A stretch of DNA of 64,000 nucleotides from an alpha proteobacterium SCGC AAA536-G10 (GTDB taxonomy: Bacteria > Pseudomonadota > Alphaproteobacteria > Puniceispirillales > Marisalimonadaceae), in the NCBI GenBank assembly GCA_000384615.1, contig ARQU01000011.1:1-64000 (forward strand). The letters run 5' to 3'. Shown in pieces: positions 46,779-56,577 of the stretch; the first letter of the stretch is position 1; each line of letters begins with the position of its first letter. The notes under the pieces were generated by a model. That model made no database searches, was not told the origin of the DNA, and saw only the letters and a program-made list of their open reading frames with translations. The position numbers and the translations under genes were made by a program.

Positions 46779-48290
46779 TTAAAGAGGAATATTTCCAAAT
46801 TTTTTATCTGGATTAGTTTGTGTTTTATTTTTTAATTTTGAAAAAGCTTGTATAAGCCTGTATCTAGAGTTATTAGGCATGATAACATCATCAAGGAAAC
46901 CTCTTTCGGCAGCTATAAAAGGATTGGCAAATGTTTCTTCATAATCTAAAGTTCTTTTTTGAATTTTTGTTGGGTTGTCAAGTTCATCTCTGAATAAAAT
47001 TTCAACTGCACCTTTAGCGCCCATAACTGCTATTTCTGCAGTTGGCCATGCATAGTTTGCATCACCTCTTAAATGCTTTGAACTCATAACGTCATATGCT
47101 CCACCATAAGCTTTTCTTGTAATTAGAGTAACTTTGGGAGTAGTAGCTTCTGCGTACGCAAATAAAAGTTTTGCACCATGCTTAATAATGCCTCCATACT
47201 CTTGAGTAGTACCTGGCATAAACCCTGGAACGTCAACTAATGTCAATATAGGAATATTGAAAGCATCACAAAACCTTACAAATCTTGCTGCTTTTCTACT
47301 GGAATCTATGTCTAAACAGCCTGCTAAAACCATTGGCTGGTTAGCTACAACACCTATGGTTTGCCCATCTAATCTTATAAAGCCAATCAAAATATTCTTT
47401 GCAAAATTTTCTTGCAGTTCAAAAAAATCAAACTGATCTGAGACAGAAGTAATAAGTTCTTTCATATCATATGGTAAGTTAGGATTTTCAGGGATTAGAG
47501 TATCTAAAGCAAGAGACAATCTTTTTTTTGAGTCTTCAGTTTTTCTCGTTTTTGATTTTTCTGAGTTATTCGAAGGTAAAAAGCTTAGTAACCTTCTCAA
47601 ACCAGTTAAAGCTTCAATATCATTATTATATGAACCATCTGCAACAGATGAAATTGTTGTATGTGTTTCAGCTCCACCCAACTCTTCAGCAGTTACTTCC
47701 TCTGATGTTACGGTTTTTACAACATCTGGTCCAGTAACAAACATATAACTTGTTCCCTTAACCATAAAAGTAAAATCTGTCATAGCTGGTGAATAAACTG
47801 CTCCTCCGGCACAAGGCCCCATAATCATTGATATTTGTGGAACTACCCCAGAGGCTAGAGCATTTTGAAGAAATACATCAGCATAACCTCCTAATGATTC
47901 TACTCCCTCTTGAATTCTAGCCCCACCACTGTCATTTAAACCAATAATAGGTGCTTTATTTTGCACAGCTAACTTCATGATCTTAACTATTTTTTTTGCA
48001 TGATCTGAAGATAATGAGCCTCCAAAAACCGTGAAATCTTGGGCATAGACGTAAATTAATTTTCCATTCACTTTACCAGATCCAGTTATAACACCGTCAC
48101 CAGGTATAGTTTTTCCATCCATTCCAAAATCTCTAATACGATGGATTACAAACATATCTGTTTCTTCGAAAGAACCCTCGTCTAATAGAGTGTTAATTCT
48201 TTCTCTTGCGGTAAGTTTTCCGAGTGAGTGCTGTTTTTCAGTTCTTTTCTGACCACCCCCGAGACGAGCTTTTTCTCGTCTGGACTGCAA
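46779..48290 (-). CDS. pccB: propionyl-CoA carboxylase beta subunit (carboxyltransferase)
   Basis: 503 residues or more, of the crotonase-fold carboxyltransferase family. It has [56 protein letters not shown], the first oxyanion loop [30 protein letters not shown] and the second loop [14 protein letters not shown]. The first standard start is TTG 48290, with no ribosome site. The frame stays open upstream and codes a family-like N terminus, and a strong AAGGGGAG (48338-48331) sits before in-frame ATT codons at 48326 and 48323. The true start is therefore likely a rare ATT. Confidence 0.96.
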   Translation of the reverse strand: MQSRREKARLGGGQKRTEKQHSLGKLTARERINTLLDEGSFEETDMFVIHRIRDFGMDGKTIPGDGVITGSGKVNGKLIYVYAQDFTVFGGSLSSDHAKKIVKIMKLAVQNKAPIIGLNDSGGARIQEGVESLGGYADVFLQNALASGVVPQISMIMGPCAGGAVYSPAMTDFTFMVKGTSYMFVTGPDVVKTVTSEEVTAEELGGAETHTTISSVADGSYNNDIEALTGLRRLLSFLPSNNSEKSKTRKTEDSKKRLSLALDTLIPENPNLPYDMKELITSVSDQFDFFELQENFAKNILIGFIRLDGQTIGVVANQPMVLAGCLDIDSSRKAARFVRFCDAFNIPILTLVDVPGFMPGTTQEYGGIIKHGAKLLFAYAEATTPKVTLITRKAYGGAYDVMSSKHLRGDANYAWPTAEIAVMGAKGAVEILFRDELDNPTKIQKRTLDYEETFANPFIAAERGFLDDVIMPNNSRYRLIQAFSKLKNKTQTNPDKKFGNIPL

Positions 48291-48330
48291 CTCTGAGATT
48301 ATTTCTCTACTTGATTTTTTAATAATATTT

Positions 48331-48338
48331 CTCCCCTT
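48331..48338 (-). promoter_or_regulatory. strong Shine-Dalgarno upstream of pccB with no ATG/GTG/TTG at proper spacing
   Basis: AAGGGGAG on the minus strand. The codons at ribosome-binding distance in the pccB frame are ATT (48326-48324) and ATT (48323-48321), 4 and 7 bases after it. The next standard start, TTG at 48290, is about 40 bases away. The site supports translation from ATT, or a sequence variant in an ATG. Confidence 0.55.
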
Positions 48339-48481
48339 GAGAACTCTTTAATACACATTATTTAACAAAATTTAGTAAATTTAACTAGAAATAATCAATA
48401 TATGTTAATTGAAATATTATTTAATGTAATTAATTATAATCTATAAAGATAAATAATAAGAATATTTTCTTGGAGAACCTT

Positions 48482-48907
48482 ATGAAAAATGTAATTTCTA
48501 GTGTAGGAAAACTAAATCATATCGCCATTGCAGTACCTAATATCCAAATAGCATCAGATATGTGGAAAAATGCATTGGGAGCTAATATAAGTACACCTCA
48601 GACGTTACGTGATCACGGCGTAAAGGTAGTCTTTGTTGAAGCACCCAATACGAAAGTTGAGCTTCTTGAGCCTTTAAATGATAATAGTCCAATAAGTAAG
48701 TTTCTTGAGAAAAATCCAAATGGTGGAATGCATCATATCTGTTATGAAGTTGAAAATATAAAATCAGCTTCCAGAAGACTTGAGGCAGTTGGAGCCGAAA
48801 TTTTGGGGGATGGACTTCCTAAAATTGGAGCACATGGAAATCCTGTAATATTTTTAAATCCAAAAAATTTTTCAGGTACACTCATCGAATTGGAAGAAGT
48901 TAAGTAA
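48482..48907 (+). CDS. mce: methylmalonyl-CoA epimerase
   Basis: 141-residue glyoxalase-fold enzyme converting (S)- to (R)-methylmalonyl-CoA, the step between PccAB and the mutase. Marks are KLNHIAIAVPNI (metal His), VEAPNTKVELLEPL (Glu) and GGMHHICYEVENI (His), ending SGTLIELEEV. The ATG at 48482 has GGAG seven bases upstream; a TTG at 48470 is possible. It is divergent from pccB, with about 150 bp of shared promoter region, so regulation may be common. Confidence 0.95.
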   Translation: MKNVISSVGKLNHIAIAVPNIQIASDMWKNALGANISTPQTLRDHGVKVVFVEAPNTKVELLEPLNDNSPISKFLEKNPNGGMHHICYEVENIKSASRRLEAVGAEILGDGLPKIGAHGNPVIFLNPKNFSGTLIELEEVK

Positions 48908-48909
48908 AA

Positions 48910-49419
48910 TTATATATTTTTTTTATATATTACAGGTGCCCCACAATTTTTACAAACTAAGTTAGGTTTTCTCCTGTGAATCTTTTGTTCCCAACAATTA
49001 TTTGTACAAAATCTAACCCATTTATATTCTGAAAACTCTAAATTATGACAACGTTTAGCCGAACATCCAAGTTTTTTAGCCATATTTTTCCAAACCATGT
49101 CGTGACCGTGCTTGGGACCTACTAAAGCATGTGCAATTTCATGAAGTATGGTGTCATAAATATCTAATTTCTCCGCATATTTTACAAAATGTCTTGAAAA
49201 AGAAATTTTTTTCTCTTTGAAATGACAAGCACCTGCTCTAACCTTAGCATAATCAAGTTCTAATTTCCAATCGCAAAGACCATATTTATCCATTTCTGAT
49301 CTTGCCAAATTCAAAAAATCTCTAAAAAAGTCTAGATCTTTTTGTTGTCTTTTTCTAAGAAGTGAAAAACTTCTTTCCAAATTAAATAATTTTTTTATTT
49401 TAGAAAAATATTTTATCAT
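48910..49419 (-). CDS. SprT-like zinc metalloprotease domain protein
   Basis: 169 residues. The metallopeptidase signature HEIAHALVGPKHGHDMVW (HExxH plus a further His) is followed by a C-terminal zinc ribbon with Cys in RFCTNNCWEQK and VCKNCGAPV. SprT-like proteins range from DNA-protein crosslink proteases to uncharacterised members; the function here is unknown. It converges on the epimerase gene with a 2-base gap and diverges from the ABC ATPase gene. Confidence 0.87.
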   Translation of the reverse strand: MIKYFSKIKKLFNLERSFSLLRKRQQKDLDFFRDFLNLARSEMDKYGLCDWKLELDYAKVRAGACHFKEKKISFSRHFVKYAEKLDIYDTILHEIAHALVGPKHGHDMVWKNMAKKLGCSAKRCHNLEFSEYKWVRFCTNNCWEQKIHRRKPNLVCKNCGAPVIYKKNI

Positions 49420-49475
49420 ATTGTATATTTATAAAAATACTAGAGACCATAATTTTAATTTTTGGATAAAGTAAC

Positions 49476-50123
49476 TTGCTAGAATTAAAAAACATATCAT
49501 TAAAATGGAATTCACCAAAAGAAAAAATATTTATAAAAGACCTTAATCTTAAAATAAAAAATGGCGAAATTTTATGTGTTTTTGGAGTGAGTGGTATTGG
49601 GAAATCTTCATTAATAAATATCATAGCTGGCGTGTATGAAGATGACTTACTATTTGAAGGAGATGTAATATTAAATGGAAAAAAATTGAATCAAGTTCCA
49701 ACCGAAAAACGAAAAATTGGCCTTTTACTCCAAGACGGAACATTATTTCCTCATTTGACTGTAGAACAAAATATATTATTTGGAATGAATAAAAAACTAA
49801 CTTATAAGGAAAAATCTTTATTAATTGCTAGAAATCTTAAAAAGTCAAATATGTCAGGTTTTGAGGATAGATATCCACACACTTTATCTGGAGGGCAAAA
49901 AGCAAGAGTCGCATGTCTTAGAGCAATATTATCAGAGCCTGAAGCATTGTTATTGGATGAACCATTTTCATCACTAGATCCAGATCAAAGAAATAGCTTT
50001 AGAGAATTTGTCGTCAATAATGTTAAGAATAATAAAATCCCATGTTTATTAGTGACACATGACGAAAATGATAAAATGGTTAGTGACAATGAAGCGCTAA
50101 ATTTAAATATTTTTCAAAAATAA
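49476..50123 (+). CDS. orphan ABC transporter ATP-binding protein, YnjD-like
   Basis: 215-residue ATPase. Walker A is FGVSGIGKSS, Q-loop region GLLLQDGTLFPHLTV, signature TLSGGQKARVACLRA, Walker B ALLLDEPFSSLDPDQR, H-loop VTHDENDK. The overall sequence and short length are closest to the YnjD group (COG4136). The start is a TTG at 49476 with GGAT upstream; no ATG is in frame nearby. No permease or binding protein is adjacent, so the substrate is unknown. Confidence 0.88.
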   Translation: MLELKNISLKWNSPKEKIFIKDLNLKIKNGEILCVFGVSGIGKSSLINIIAGVYEDDLLFEGDVILNGKKLNQVPTEKRKIGLLLQDGTLFPHLTVEQNILFGMNKKLTYKEKSLLIARNLKKSNMSGFEDRYPHTLSGGQKARVACLRAILSEPEALLLDEPFSSLDPDQRNSFREFVVNNVKNNKIPCLLVTHDENDKMVSDNEALNLNIFQK

Positions 50124-50211
50124 AATCTCATTGTTTTTGATTAAAATTAATAATCCTTTTCTTAAATAATATAATTTGTTAGACATTTATTAATAAACAA
50201 AAAGGTATGTA

Positions 50212-50826
50212 ATGAATTCGTCTATAAATGCTTCAAAAATAATATTGGATAATCAAGATAATAAGATTGTATCTCAACAAGAAGCTGAACAAGCCGTCAA
50301 AACACTTATTCAATACATTGGCGAAGATCCTGAAAGAGAAGGATTAATAGAAACACCTAAAAGAGTGATAAAATCTTTTAATGAATTCTATGCAGGTTAT
50401 AGTCAAGATCCTGAAACATTATTGTCAAAGACATTTGAAGATGTTGAAGGCTATGACGATATCGTACTTCTTAAAAATATTAATTTTGAAAGCCATTGTG
50501 AGCATCACATGGTTCCAATAATTGGAAGAGCTTCAATTGGCTATTATCCAAACAAAAGAGTTGTTGGAATATCAAAATTAGCTAGAGTTTTAGACGTATT
50601 TGCTAAAAGATTACAAACACAAGAAACTATGACTGCACAAATCTTAAATTGTATAGATAAAGCTCTATTTCCAAAAGGTACTGCAGTTTTCATAAATGCT
50701 GAACATCACTGTATGAGTACAAGAGGTGTTTTAAAAAATGATGTAACAATGACAACTAGCCAATTCAGTGGTTGTTTTTTAGAAGATATTAATTTGCAAG
50801 ATAGATTTTTGAAAATGGTAACTTAA
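50212..50826 (+). CDS. folE: GTP cyclohydrolase I (FolE)
   Basis: 204-residue enzyme making 7,8-dihydroneopterin triphosphate from GTP for folate (and pterin) synthesis. Motifs: EDPEREGLIETPKRV, the zinc-binding ESHCEHHMVPIIG, GRASIGYYP, SKLARVLDVFAKRLQTQE and AEHHCMSTRGV with the second zinc Cys. Length is typical. Shine-Dalgarno AAGG precedes the ATG. It stands alone; the next gene is trkH. Confidence 0.97.
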   Translation: MNSSINASKIILDNQDNKIVSQQEAEQAVKTLIQYIGEDPEREGLIETPKRVIKSFNEFYAGYSQDPETLLSKTFEDVEGYDDIVLLKNINFESHCEHHMVPIIGRASIGYYPNKRVVGISKLARVLDVFAKRLQTQETMTAQILNCIDKALFPKGTAVFINAEHHCMSTRGVLKNDVTMTTSQFSGCFLEDINLQDRFLKMVT

Positions 50827-50876
50827 TTATATTTGAATATATTAGTTTTTAAGATAAAATTTATAGAAAAATAATC

Positions 50877-52322
50877 ATGAAATTTTCACCAATAATTTAT
50901 CTAATAGGGATATTGTTATGCATTCTTTCTCTTTTTATGATGATACCTGCTCTTGTAGATTGGTTCTATGGAAACAATGATTGGCCCGCATTTGTTGGTT
51001 CATCCCTTATAACCCTATTTGTAGGAGCAATTCTTTATCTCTCCAATAAAGATAGTACAACTGAACATTTAGAATTAAGACAGGCATTTTTATTAACAAA
51101 TAGCGCATGGATATCAATCGCTTTATTTGGATCTTTCCCTTTTTTATTATCTGAAATTGATATGGGTTTTACTGACGCTATTTTTGAGTCAACTTCTGGA
51201 ATAACAACTACAGGCGCTACAGTTATCAATAATTTAGAAGCTACTTCCCATGGAATTTTAATATGGAGAGCACTACTTCAATGGCTAGGAGGTGTTGGTA
51301 TTATTGTAATGGCTCTAGCTGTTTTACCCATGCTATCTATAGGTGGCATGCAACTGTTTAAAACTGAATCTTATGAAACTCCTGACAAAGTTGTTCCTAA
51401 AGCAGCAAGTTTTGCAGCTGGTATCAGTATTGTATATATTACATTAACAGTTGTATGGGCATTAATGTTATGGGTTGCTGGAATGCCTATATTTGACTCA
51501 ATAGCACATGCGATGACTACTCTTGCAACAGGAGGATATTCAACCAGATCTGATTCTTTAGCAGCATTTAATTCATCTTCGATTGAAATAATTATAATTT
51601 TTGGAATGATAGTTGGCTCGTTACCGTTTGTTCATTATTTGGCTATAACAAAAAAAGGTTTAAAAAACTTATTTAAAGACGACCAGGTAAAACTGTTTTT
51701 AACTTTAATATTTTTTGTTGTTTTAATTGTTTCAATATATTTAAACTTAAATGATGTACCATTTCTTGAAGCTCTAAGATTGTCTTCATTTAATGTTATA
51801 TCAATCATAACTGGAACAGGTTTTGGCACATCTGACTTTAATAATTGGGGTGGGTTTCCTACAACAATTCTACTTATCCTTATGTTTATAGGAGGTTGTG
51901 CTGGGTCAACTACTTGTGGTTTAAGAATGGCTAGAATACAAGTTTTAGTTGCAAACGCAAAAGCTCAAATTTCTAAACTTATTAGACCTCACGCTGTAGT
52001 TGTCTCATATTATAATCAAAAACCTATACCAGAAAATGTTGCTGAGTCAGTCATGGGCTTCTTTTTTTTATATATAATCTCCTTTGCGGTAATAGCCTGC
52101 CTTTTGGGAGGATTAGGATTAGATTTAATAACTGCAATTTCAGGAGCCGCGTCAGCAATTGGAAACGTCGGCCCTGGCTTAGGAGATATAATTGGACCAT
52201 CTGGAACTTATCAGTCTATTCCTGAACTTGGTAAATTATTTTTATGTGCTGGTATGATTTTAGGAAGATTAGAAATATTTGCTATTTTAGTTATGTTTTC
52301 TCCATTGTTTTGGAAAAATTAA
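50877..52322 (+). CDS. trkH: TrkH family potassium uptake protein
   Basis: 481-residue inner-membrane K+ channel-like subunit. The repeated selectivity-filter regions are visible as ESTSGITTTGAT, TTLATGGYSTRS, IITGTGFGTSDF and AIGNVGPGLGD, with GGCAGSTTCGLRM typical of TrkH. It normally works with the NAD-binding regulator TrkA, which is not in this window. It is convergent with hslO (7-bp gap). Confidence 0.96.
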   Translation: MKFSPIIYLIGILLCILSLFMMIPALVDWFYGNNDWPAFVGSSLITLFVGAILYLSNKDSTTEHLELRQAFLLTNSAWISIALFGSFPFLLSEIDMGFTDAIFESTSGITTTGATVINNLEATSHGILIWRALLQWLGGVGIIVMALAVLPMLSIGGMQLFKTESYETPDKVVPKAASFAAGISIVYITLTVVWALMLWVAGMPIFDSIAHAMTTLATGGYSTRSDSLAAFNSSSIEIIIIFGMIVGSLPFVHYLAITKKGLKNLFKDDQVKLFLTLIFFVVLIVSIYLNLNDVPFLEALRLSSFNVISIITGTGFGTSDFNNWGGFPTTILLILMFIGGCAGSTTCGLRMARIQVLVANAKAQISKLIRPHAVVVSYYNQKPIPENVAESVMGFFFLYIISFAVIACLLGGLGLDLITAISGAASAIGNVGPGLGDIIGPSGTYQSIPELGKLFLCAGMILGRLEIFAILVMFSPLFWKN

Positions 52323-52329
52323 ATAGAAT

Positions 52330-53205
52330 CTAACTAAAACTAGAAAAAATTCTCTCTGTTTTACAAAATTCACATTTAACTTTAATATTTCCCTTTTCAT
52401 CTGAAATATCTATCAATTCTTTTTCACTTAAATTTTTTATTACAAATTCAACCTTTGACTGTGAACATCTACACTTATCTTTAATTATAATTTCGTCATG
52501 TGTGGTTACACCTACTTCATTAAACAATCTAAAAAGAATCTCTTGAGAACTAATATTAACTGATAAAAATTCTTCTTTTTGTAAAGTTGATAAAAAATTA
52601 AGTGAATTTTCCCAAATCTCTTCGTCATTCTCAGTTTCCATATCATCTTTAACAGGCATTTTTTGAAGCATAATGAGACCGGATGACATTAGATTTTCTC
52701 GGTCCTTTTTATGTATTTTGTAATAATTAAAATTTGAAAATCTAGTTTCTAATTGCTCTGAATTATTGAAATATAATTCAGCAGATTTTGAGACAGATTG
52801 TTCTTCAAGCGCTACAATGCCTTGGTATCTTTTTGAATATTTTCCTTGATCTAGTGTAAAAGAAATATGACCAGAACCCATTAATGAATTTAAATTAAGA
52901 TCTTTTTTTGAGAAACCATCTTCTAAGCCAACATAACCTCTTAAAGAACCATCATTTGTTATATCAGAAAATAAGGTGTGAACCTCACTAGAACCTTTAG
53001 CTTGAATTGTAAAAATACCATCATGTTTCATTCTCGATCCTAAGCAAGCTGTGATAGTTAATGTGTCTGCAAGCAAACTTTCAATGTTACTAGGATAATT
53101 ATGTCGTTTAATTATATTAGATACAGTAGTTTCAAGTCTAACTATAGTACCCCTGACTTGATTTTTACCTAACTGAAAGGGAATTATGTGGTTGGTAAAT
53201 GTCAT
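52330..53205 (-). CDS. hslO: redox-regulated chaperone Hsp33
   Basis: 291-residue holdase activated by oxidation. The C-terminal zinc switch is CRC (KCRCSQSKVEF) and CxxC (CEFC), the Hsp33 pattern. The N-terminal domain has CLGSRMKHDGIFTIQAKG and a glycine-rich substrate-binding region. It is downstream of argF by 27 bases; the order argD-argF-hslO is common in alphaproteobacteria, so co-transcription is likely. Confidence 0.96.
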   Translation of the reverse strand: MTFTNHIIPFQLGKNQVRGTIVRLETTVSNIIKRHNYPSNIESLLADTLTITACLGSRMKHDGIFTIQAKGSSEVHTLFSDITNDGSLRGYVGLEDGFSKKDLNLNSLMGSGHISFTLDQGKYSKRYQGIVALEEQSVSKSAELYFNNSEQLETRFSNFNYYKIHKKDRENLMSSGLIMLQKMPVKDDMETENDEEIWENSLNFLSTLQKEEFLSVNISSQEILFRLFNEVGVTTHDEIIIKDKCRCSQSKVEFVIKNLSEKELIDISDEKGNIKVKCEFCKTERIFSSFS

Positions 53206-53232
53206 TTAAAAAATTGAATTCTATTAAAATTT

Positions 53233-54120
53233 TCAGTTTATACAAAAGTGCATAATTGCTTTTTGTGCATGGAGTCTGTTTTCTGCTTCGTCAAATACTA
53301 CAGAATGGTCTCCTTCAAGCACTTCTGAACTTACTTCTTTGTCACGATAAGCAGGTAAACAATGCATAAAAATTGCTTTTTTATCTGCTATTTTCATAAT
53401 TTTGTTGTTAACTTGAAATGGAACAAAAGTATCTTCCGGCGTTGGATTTTTATCCCCCATCGAACGCCATGTATCTGTGATAATACAATTAGCTCCATCA
53501 GCAGCCTGAATTGGATTATGAGTGATAGAAATATTTTTATTTCTCTCAATTGCCCATGACAAAGTCTTAGAGTTAGGCTTTATCCCTTCAGGACAAGCAA
53601 TATTTAACTCGAAATTTAATAAAGCCGCTGCTTCAATCCAACTTTGCAAAACATTATTACAGTCACCAAACCAAGCAATTTTCTTATTATCAAAATTATT
53701 TGCATACTCTCTAAAAGTAACTAAATCGGCTAATACTTGGCAAGGATGACTAAAATCAGTTAATGCGTTTATTACGGGAATACTTGAAGCTTTAGCATAT
53801 TTGACTAATTGGCTATGTCCAAAGCACCTTATAATAACCATATCAGCGTATCTTTCTAAAACATTAGCCGTGTCTTCGACTGTTTCTCTTTCACCCAATA
53901 GCATTTCTTTTTCATTTAGAAGATAACTTTGTCCACCTAACTGATTAATTCCGACTTCAAATGACACACGGGTTCTTAATGAGGGTTTTTCAAATATTAA
54001 AATTACTTGTTTATGTGCCAGAAAATTTGGATGAGCTTTTTTTTTCCATTTTAGAGATAATGAAATTAAATCTAAGAGTTGATTTTTAGAAAGATCTTTT
54101 AAATCAATAAAATGAGGCAT
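53233..54120 (-). CDS. argF: ornithine carbamoyltransferase
   Basis: 295-residue transferase making citrulline from ornithine and carbamoyl phosphate. The carbamoyl-phosphate loop is FEKPSLRTRVSFE, where most members have STRTR (the Thr is Leu here). HPCQVLADL, DGANCIITDTWRSMGD (ornithine-binding Asp-Ser-Met-Gly type loop) and HCLPAYRDKEVS are intact. It is second in argD-argF-hslO, 6 bases after argD. The Thr-to-Leu change is also seen in other transcarbamylase families, so it need not abolish function. Confidence 0.95.
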   Translation of the reverse strand: MPHFIDLKDLSKNQLLDLISLSLKWKKKAHPNFLAHKQVILIFEKPSLRTRVSFEVGINQLGGQSYLLNEKEMLLGERETVEDTANVLERYADMVIIRCFGHSQLVKYAKASSIPVINALTDFSHPCQVLADLVTFREYANNFDNKKIAWFGDCNNVLQSWIEAAALLNFELNIACPEGIKPNSKTLSWAIERNKNISITHNPIQAADGANCIITDTWRSMGDKNPTPEDTFVPFQVNNKIMKIADKKAIFMHCLPAYRDKEVSSEVLEGDHSVVFDEAENRLHAQKAIMHFCIN

Positions 54121-54126
54121 GTTACT

Positions 54127-55323
54127 CTATGTTTTCTTTAATTCTAAAACAATATGATTAAGAATATCAAAGGCATTATCAACCTCTTCTTTGGATGTGT
54201 TTAATGGAGGAAGTAATCTAATTGTATTTTCTGCAGCACCTACTAATAACAAACCTTTTTCTCTGGCAATATTTCCAAAATCTCCTGCAGTTACATTTTC
54301 ATTCAATTGAAATCCTCTTAACATTCCAGAGCCTTTTTTTGCATAAATTATAGGATTATTTAGCATTTCATTTTTTATAAGTTCATCCATTTTCTTGTCA
54401 AAATAAACAATCATTTTTCTTAAATTACTCAAAAAATCTTTTTCTAACAGAAGTTCTAAAACAGCATTTGCAGAACGCATTGCTAATGGATTACCTCCAA
54501 AAGTACTACCATGGGTTCCAGGCACCATCGCATCACCCACTTCTGCTTTTGCCATTACTGCTCCAACAGGAAATCCACCTCCAAGGCCCTTGGCCAATGC
54601 AATTATGTCAGGCTCTATGTCCTCTTTTTGATAAGCGAATAAAGTACCTGATCTGCCCATACCTATTTGCACTTCATCAGAAATCAACAAAGATCCATTT
54701 TCCTTAGCTATGTCATTCATTAATTTTAAATATCCTTCAGGAGCTTTCCTGGCACCACCTTCTCCCTGAACAGGTTCTACCAAAATAGCTGCGACATGTT
54801 TTCCTATAACTTTTTTTAAACTTTCTATATCACCCCATTCCACGTGTGTGAAACCTTGAGCGGATGGTCCAAAACCTTGCCTAAATAATGGTCTGTCATT
54901 TGCCGCTAACATAGCTAATGTACGACCATGAAAAGCACCTGTTGCACATATAATTTCTGTTCTCTCTTTTTCACCATTAGCCCAAGCATATCTTCTTGCG
55001 ACTTTTACTGCACCCTCAGTTGCTTCAGCACCAGAGTTGCAAAAGAAAACTCTATCTGCACATGAATTCGCAACAAGTTTTTCTGCAACTGTTTCCTGCT
55101 CTAGTATTCTATAAAGATTAGAAGTATGCCACAACTTAGATGCTTGGTCTTGAAGAGCTTCTACTAATTTAGGATGACAATGCCCAAAGGCATTTACAGC
55201 TATACCACTAGCATAGTCTAAATATTTTTTTCCATCTTCGGCAATTAAAAAGCTTCCTTGACCATGAGTAAATGCAATGTCAATTCTACCATATGTTGTC
55301 ATTATTGATGGACTAATAGTCAT
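54127..55323 (-). CDS. argD: acetylornithine aminotransferase
   Basis: 398-residue class III PLP aminotransferase of arginine (and possibly lysine) synthesis. Marks: YASGIAVNAFGHCHP, FCNSGAEATEGAVKVAR (phosphate-binding), GAFHGRTLAMLAA, LVEPVQGEGGARK, LLISDEVQIGMGRSG, the PLP lysine in IALAKGLGGGFPVGAV and GTHGSTFGGNPLA. It heads the argD-argF-hslO unit. Confidence 0.97.
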   Translation of the reverse strand: MTISPSIMTTYGRIDIAFTHGQGSFLIAEDGKKYLDYASGIAVNAFGHCHPKLVEALQDQASKLWHTSNLYRILEQETVAEKLVANSCADRVFFCNSGAEATEGAVKVARRYAWANGEKERTEIICATGAFHGRTLAMLAANDRPLFRQGFGPSAQGFTHVEWGDIESLKKVIGKHVAAILVEPVQGEGGARKAPEGYLKLMNDIAKENGSLLISDEVQIGMGRSGTLFAYQKEDIEPDIIALAKGLGGGFPVGAVMAKAEVGDAMVPGTHGSTFGGNPLAMRSANAVLELLLEKDFLSNLRKMIVYFDKKMDELIKNEMLNNPIIYAKKGSGMLRGFQLNENVTAGDFGNIAREKGLLLVGAAENTIRLLPPLNTSKEEVDNAFDILNHIVLELKKT

Positions 55324-55395
55324 GTTTAAACTCTTCTGAAAATTTTAAATAGAATATACAAACGATAATAAATAAAAAGAAATAAATAAGAAAGT

Positions 55396-56559
55396 CTAAA
55401 TAAAATGTTTGGCTAACTTTAATCCTTGAGCTTGATAATTACTAGTACTACCTGCCTCTCCATATAAAAATTCAGGAATATTTGCCATTGGTTCGTATAC
55501 TAATCTGCAAACTGTTTGACCTTGTTCAATTATAAAAGGGACGTCATGAGATCTGACCTCTAATACAGCTCTAGTTTTAGAAGCTCCCAAGTCAGATAAA
55601 CCAAAGCCTGGATCAAAAAATCCAGCATAATGAGCTCTAAATTCTCCAACCCTTGTATCGTACGCCCTCATTTCAGCTGCGTAACTTGATGGAACAGAAA
55701 CATATTCTTTACTAGCTAATATATAAAAAGCGTCTGGACTAAGAATTAAGCTACCAGAATTATTGTCACTTTCATTGTAGTTGGATTGATAGACTAAATC
55801 TTCAGTAGTTATTCTTTCCCAAAAAAGCTCTCGTTTATAAAAATTTGATTTATTAATATCTATAAGGTTAGAATGTTTTCTTGCCTTATATCCAATCAAC
55901 CCATTTTCTCCAATTAAATCTACTGATAAAGGGACGCCATCTTTAATTTTATCAGATAGATCCACCTTGTCTTGGCTCCTAACTAATCCTACATGCTCTT
56001 GTAAAATCTCCATTTCTTTATCTGATGTAAAAGATTGTCCTCTTCTTATTCTCAGTTGATTTAATCTAGACCCGGTTCTAACTAAAACAGAAAATGTTCG
56101 AGGAGATATTTCTACATATAGTGGCCCTTCATAACCAGCAGGAACATCCTCAAATTCCAATGCGCCATCAACTATTAATCTTGTAAAAATATCTAATCTA
56201 CCAGTTGAACTTTTTGGGTTTGCAGTACCTGTTAGATTTTCTATTAAAGAAACTCTCTCTAATAACTTTACAATATAAACACATCCACATTCTAAGACTG
56301 CCCCATCTATAAGACTAAACTCATGCATGGCGAGATCTTTTAATCTACTCGAGACTTTGTTGCCTTTACCTGGAAGAAAGGAGGCAGGAACTCTCCATGC
56401 TTTTGTTCCAAGCCTTAAATCGATGGAAGCTGGTTGAATTATGTCTTTTTCAATTTCCTGATCACTACTAATAATATTTTTGTTAATTAATTCTAGAAGT
56501 TCTTGACTCGATAAAATGCCAGGTATTTTTTGAACTTTGTTCATTTTGAAAATTTCCAT
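55396..56559 (-). CDS. dcd: 2'-deoxycytidine 5'-triphosphate deaminase (duplicated-domain form)
   Basis: 387 residues, roughly twice the classic Dcd, with two dUTPase-fold halves as in the long alphaproteobacterial form. First half: IIQPASIDLRLGTKAWRVPA, SSTGRLDIFTRLIVDG, GYEGPLYVEISPRTF. Second half: SLILSPDAFYILAS, AHYAGFFDPGFG and KTRAVLEVRSHDVPFIIEQGQ, with the catalytic Glu-type region. It deaminates dCTP to dUTP for thymidylate synthesis. An internal ATG at 56544 (MNKVQK) may be the real start. Confidence 0.93.
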   Translation of the reverse strand: MEIFKMNKVQKIPGILSSQELLELINKNIISSDQEIEKDIIQPASIDLRLGTKAWRVPASFLPGKGNKVSSRLKDLAMHEFSLIDGAVLECGCVYIVKLLERVSLIENLTGTANPKSSTGRLDIFTRLIVDGALEFEDVPAGYEGPLYVEISPRTFSVLVRTGSRLNQLRIRRGQSFTSDKEMEILQEHVGLVRSQDKVDLSDKIKDGVPLSVDLIGENGLIGYKARKHSNLIDINKSNFYKRELFWERITTEDLVYQSNYNESDNNSGSLILSPDAFYILASKEYVSVPSSYAAEMRAYDTRVGEFRAHYAGFFDPGFGLSDLGASKTRAVLEVRSHDVPFIIEQGQTVCRLVYEPMANIPEFLYGEAGSTSNYQAQGLKLAKHFI

Positions 56560-56577
56560 AAAAGAATTATCATTATT

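Noticed and set aside
53956-53995. Thr-to-Leu change in the carbamoyl-phosphate loop of ArgF (SLRTR for STRTR)
   Set aside because: The same Leu form occurs in other working transcarbamylase families and the rest of the active site is intact, so it is not evidence of a different reaction.
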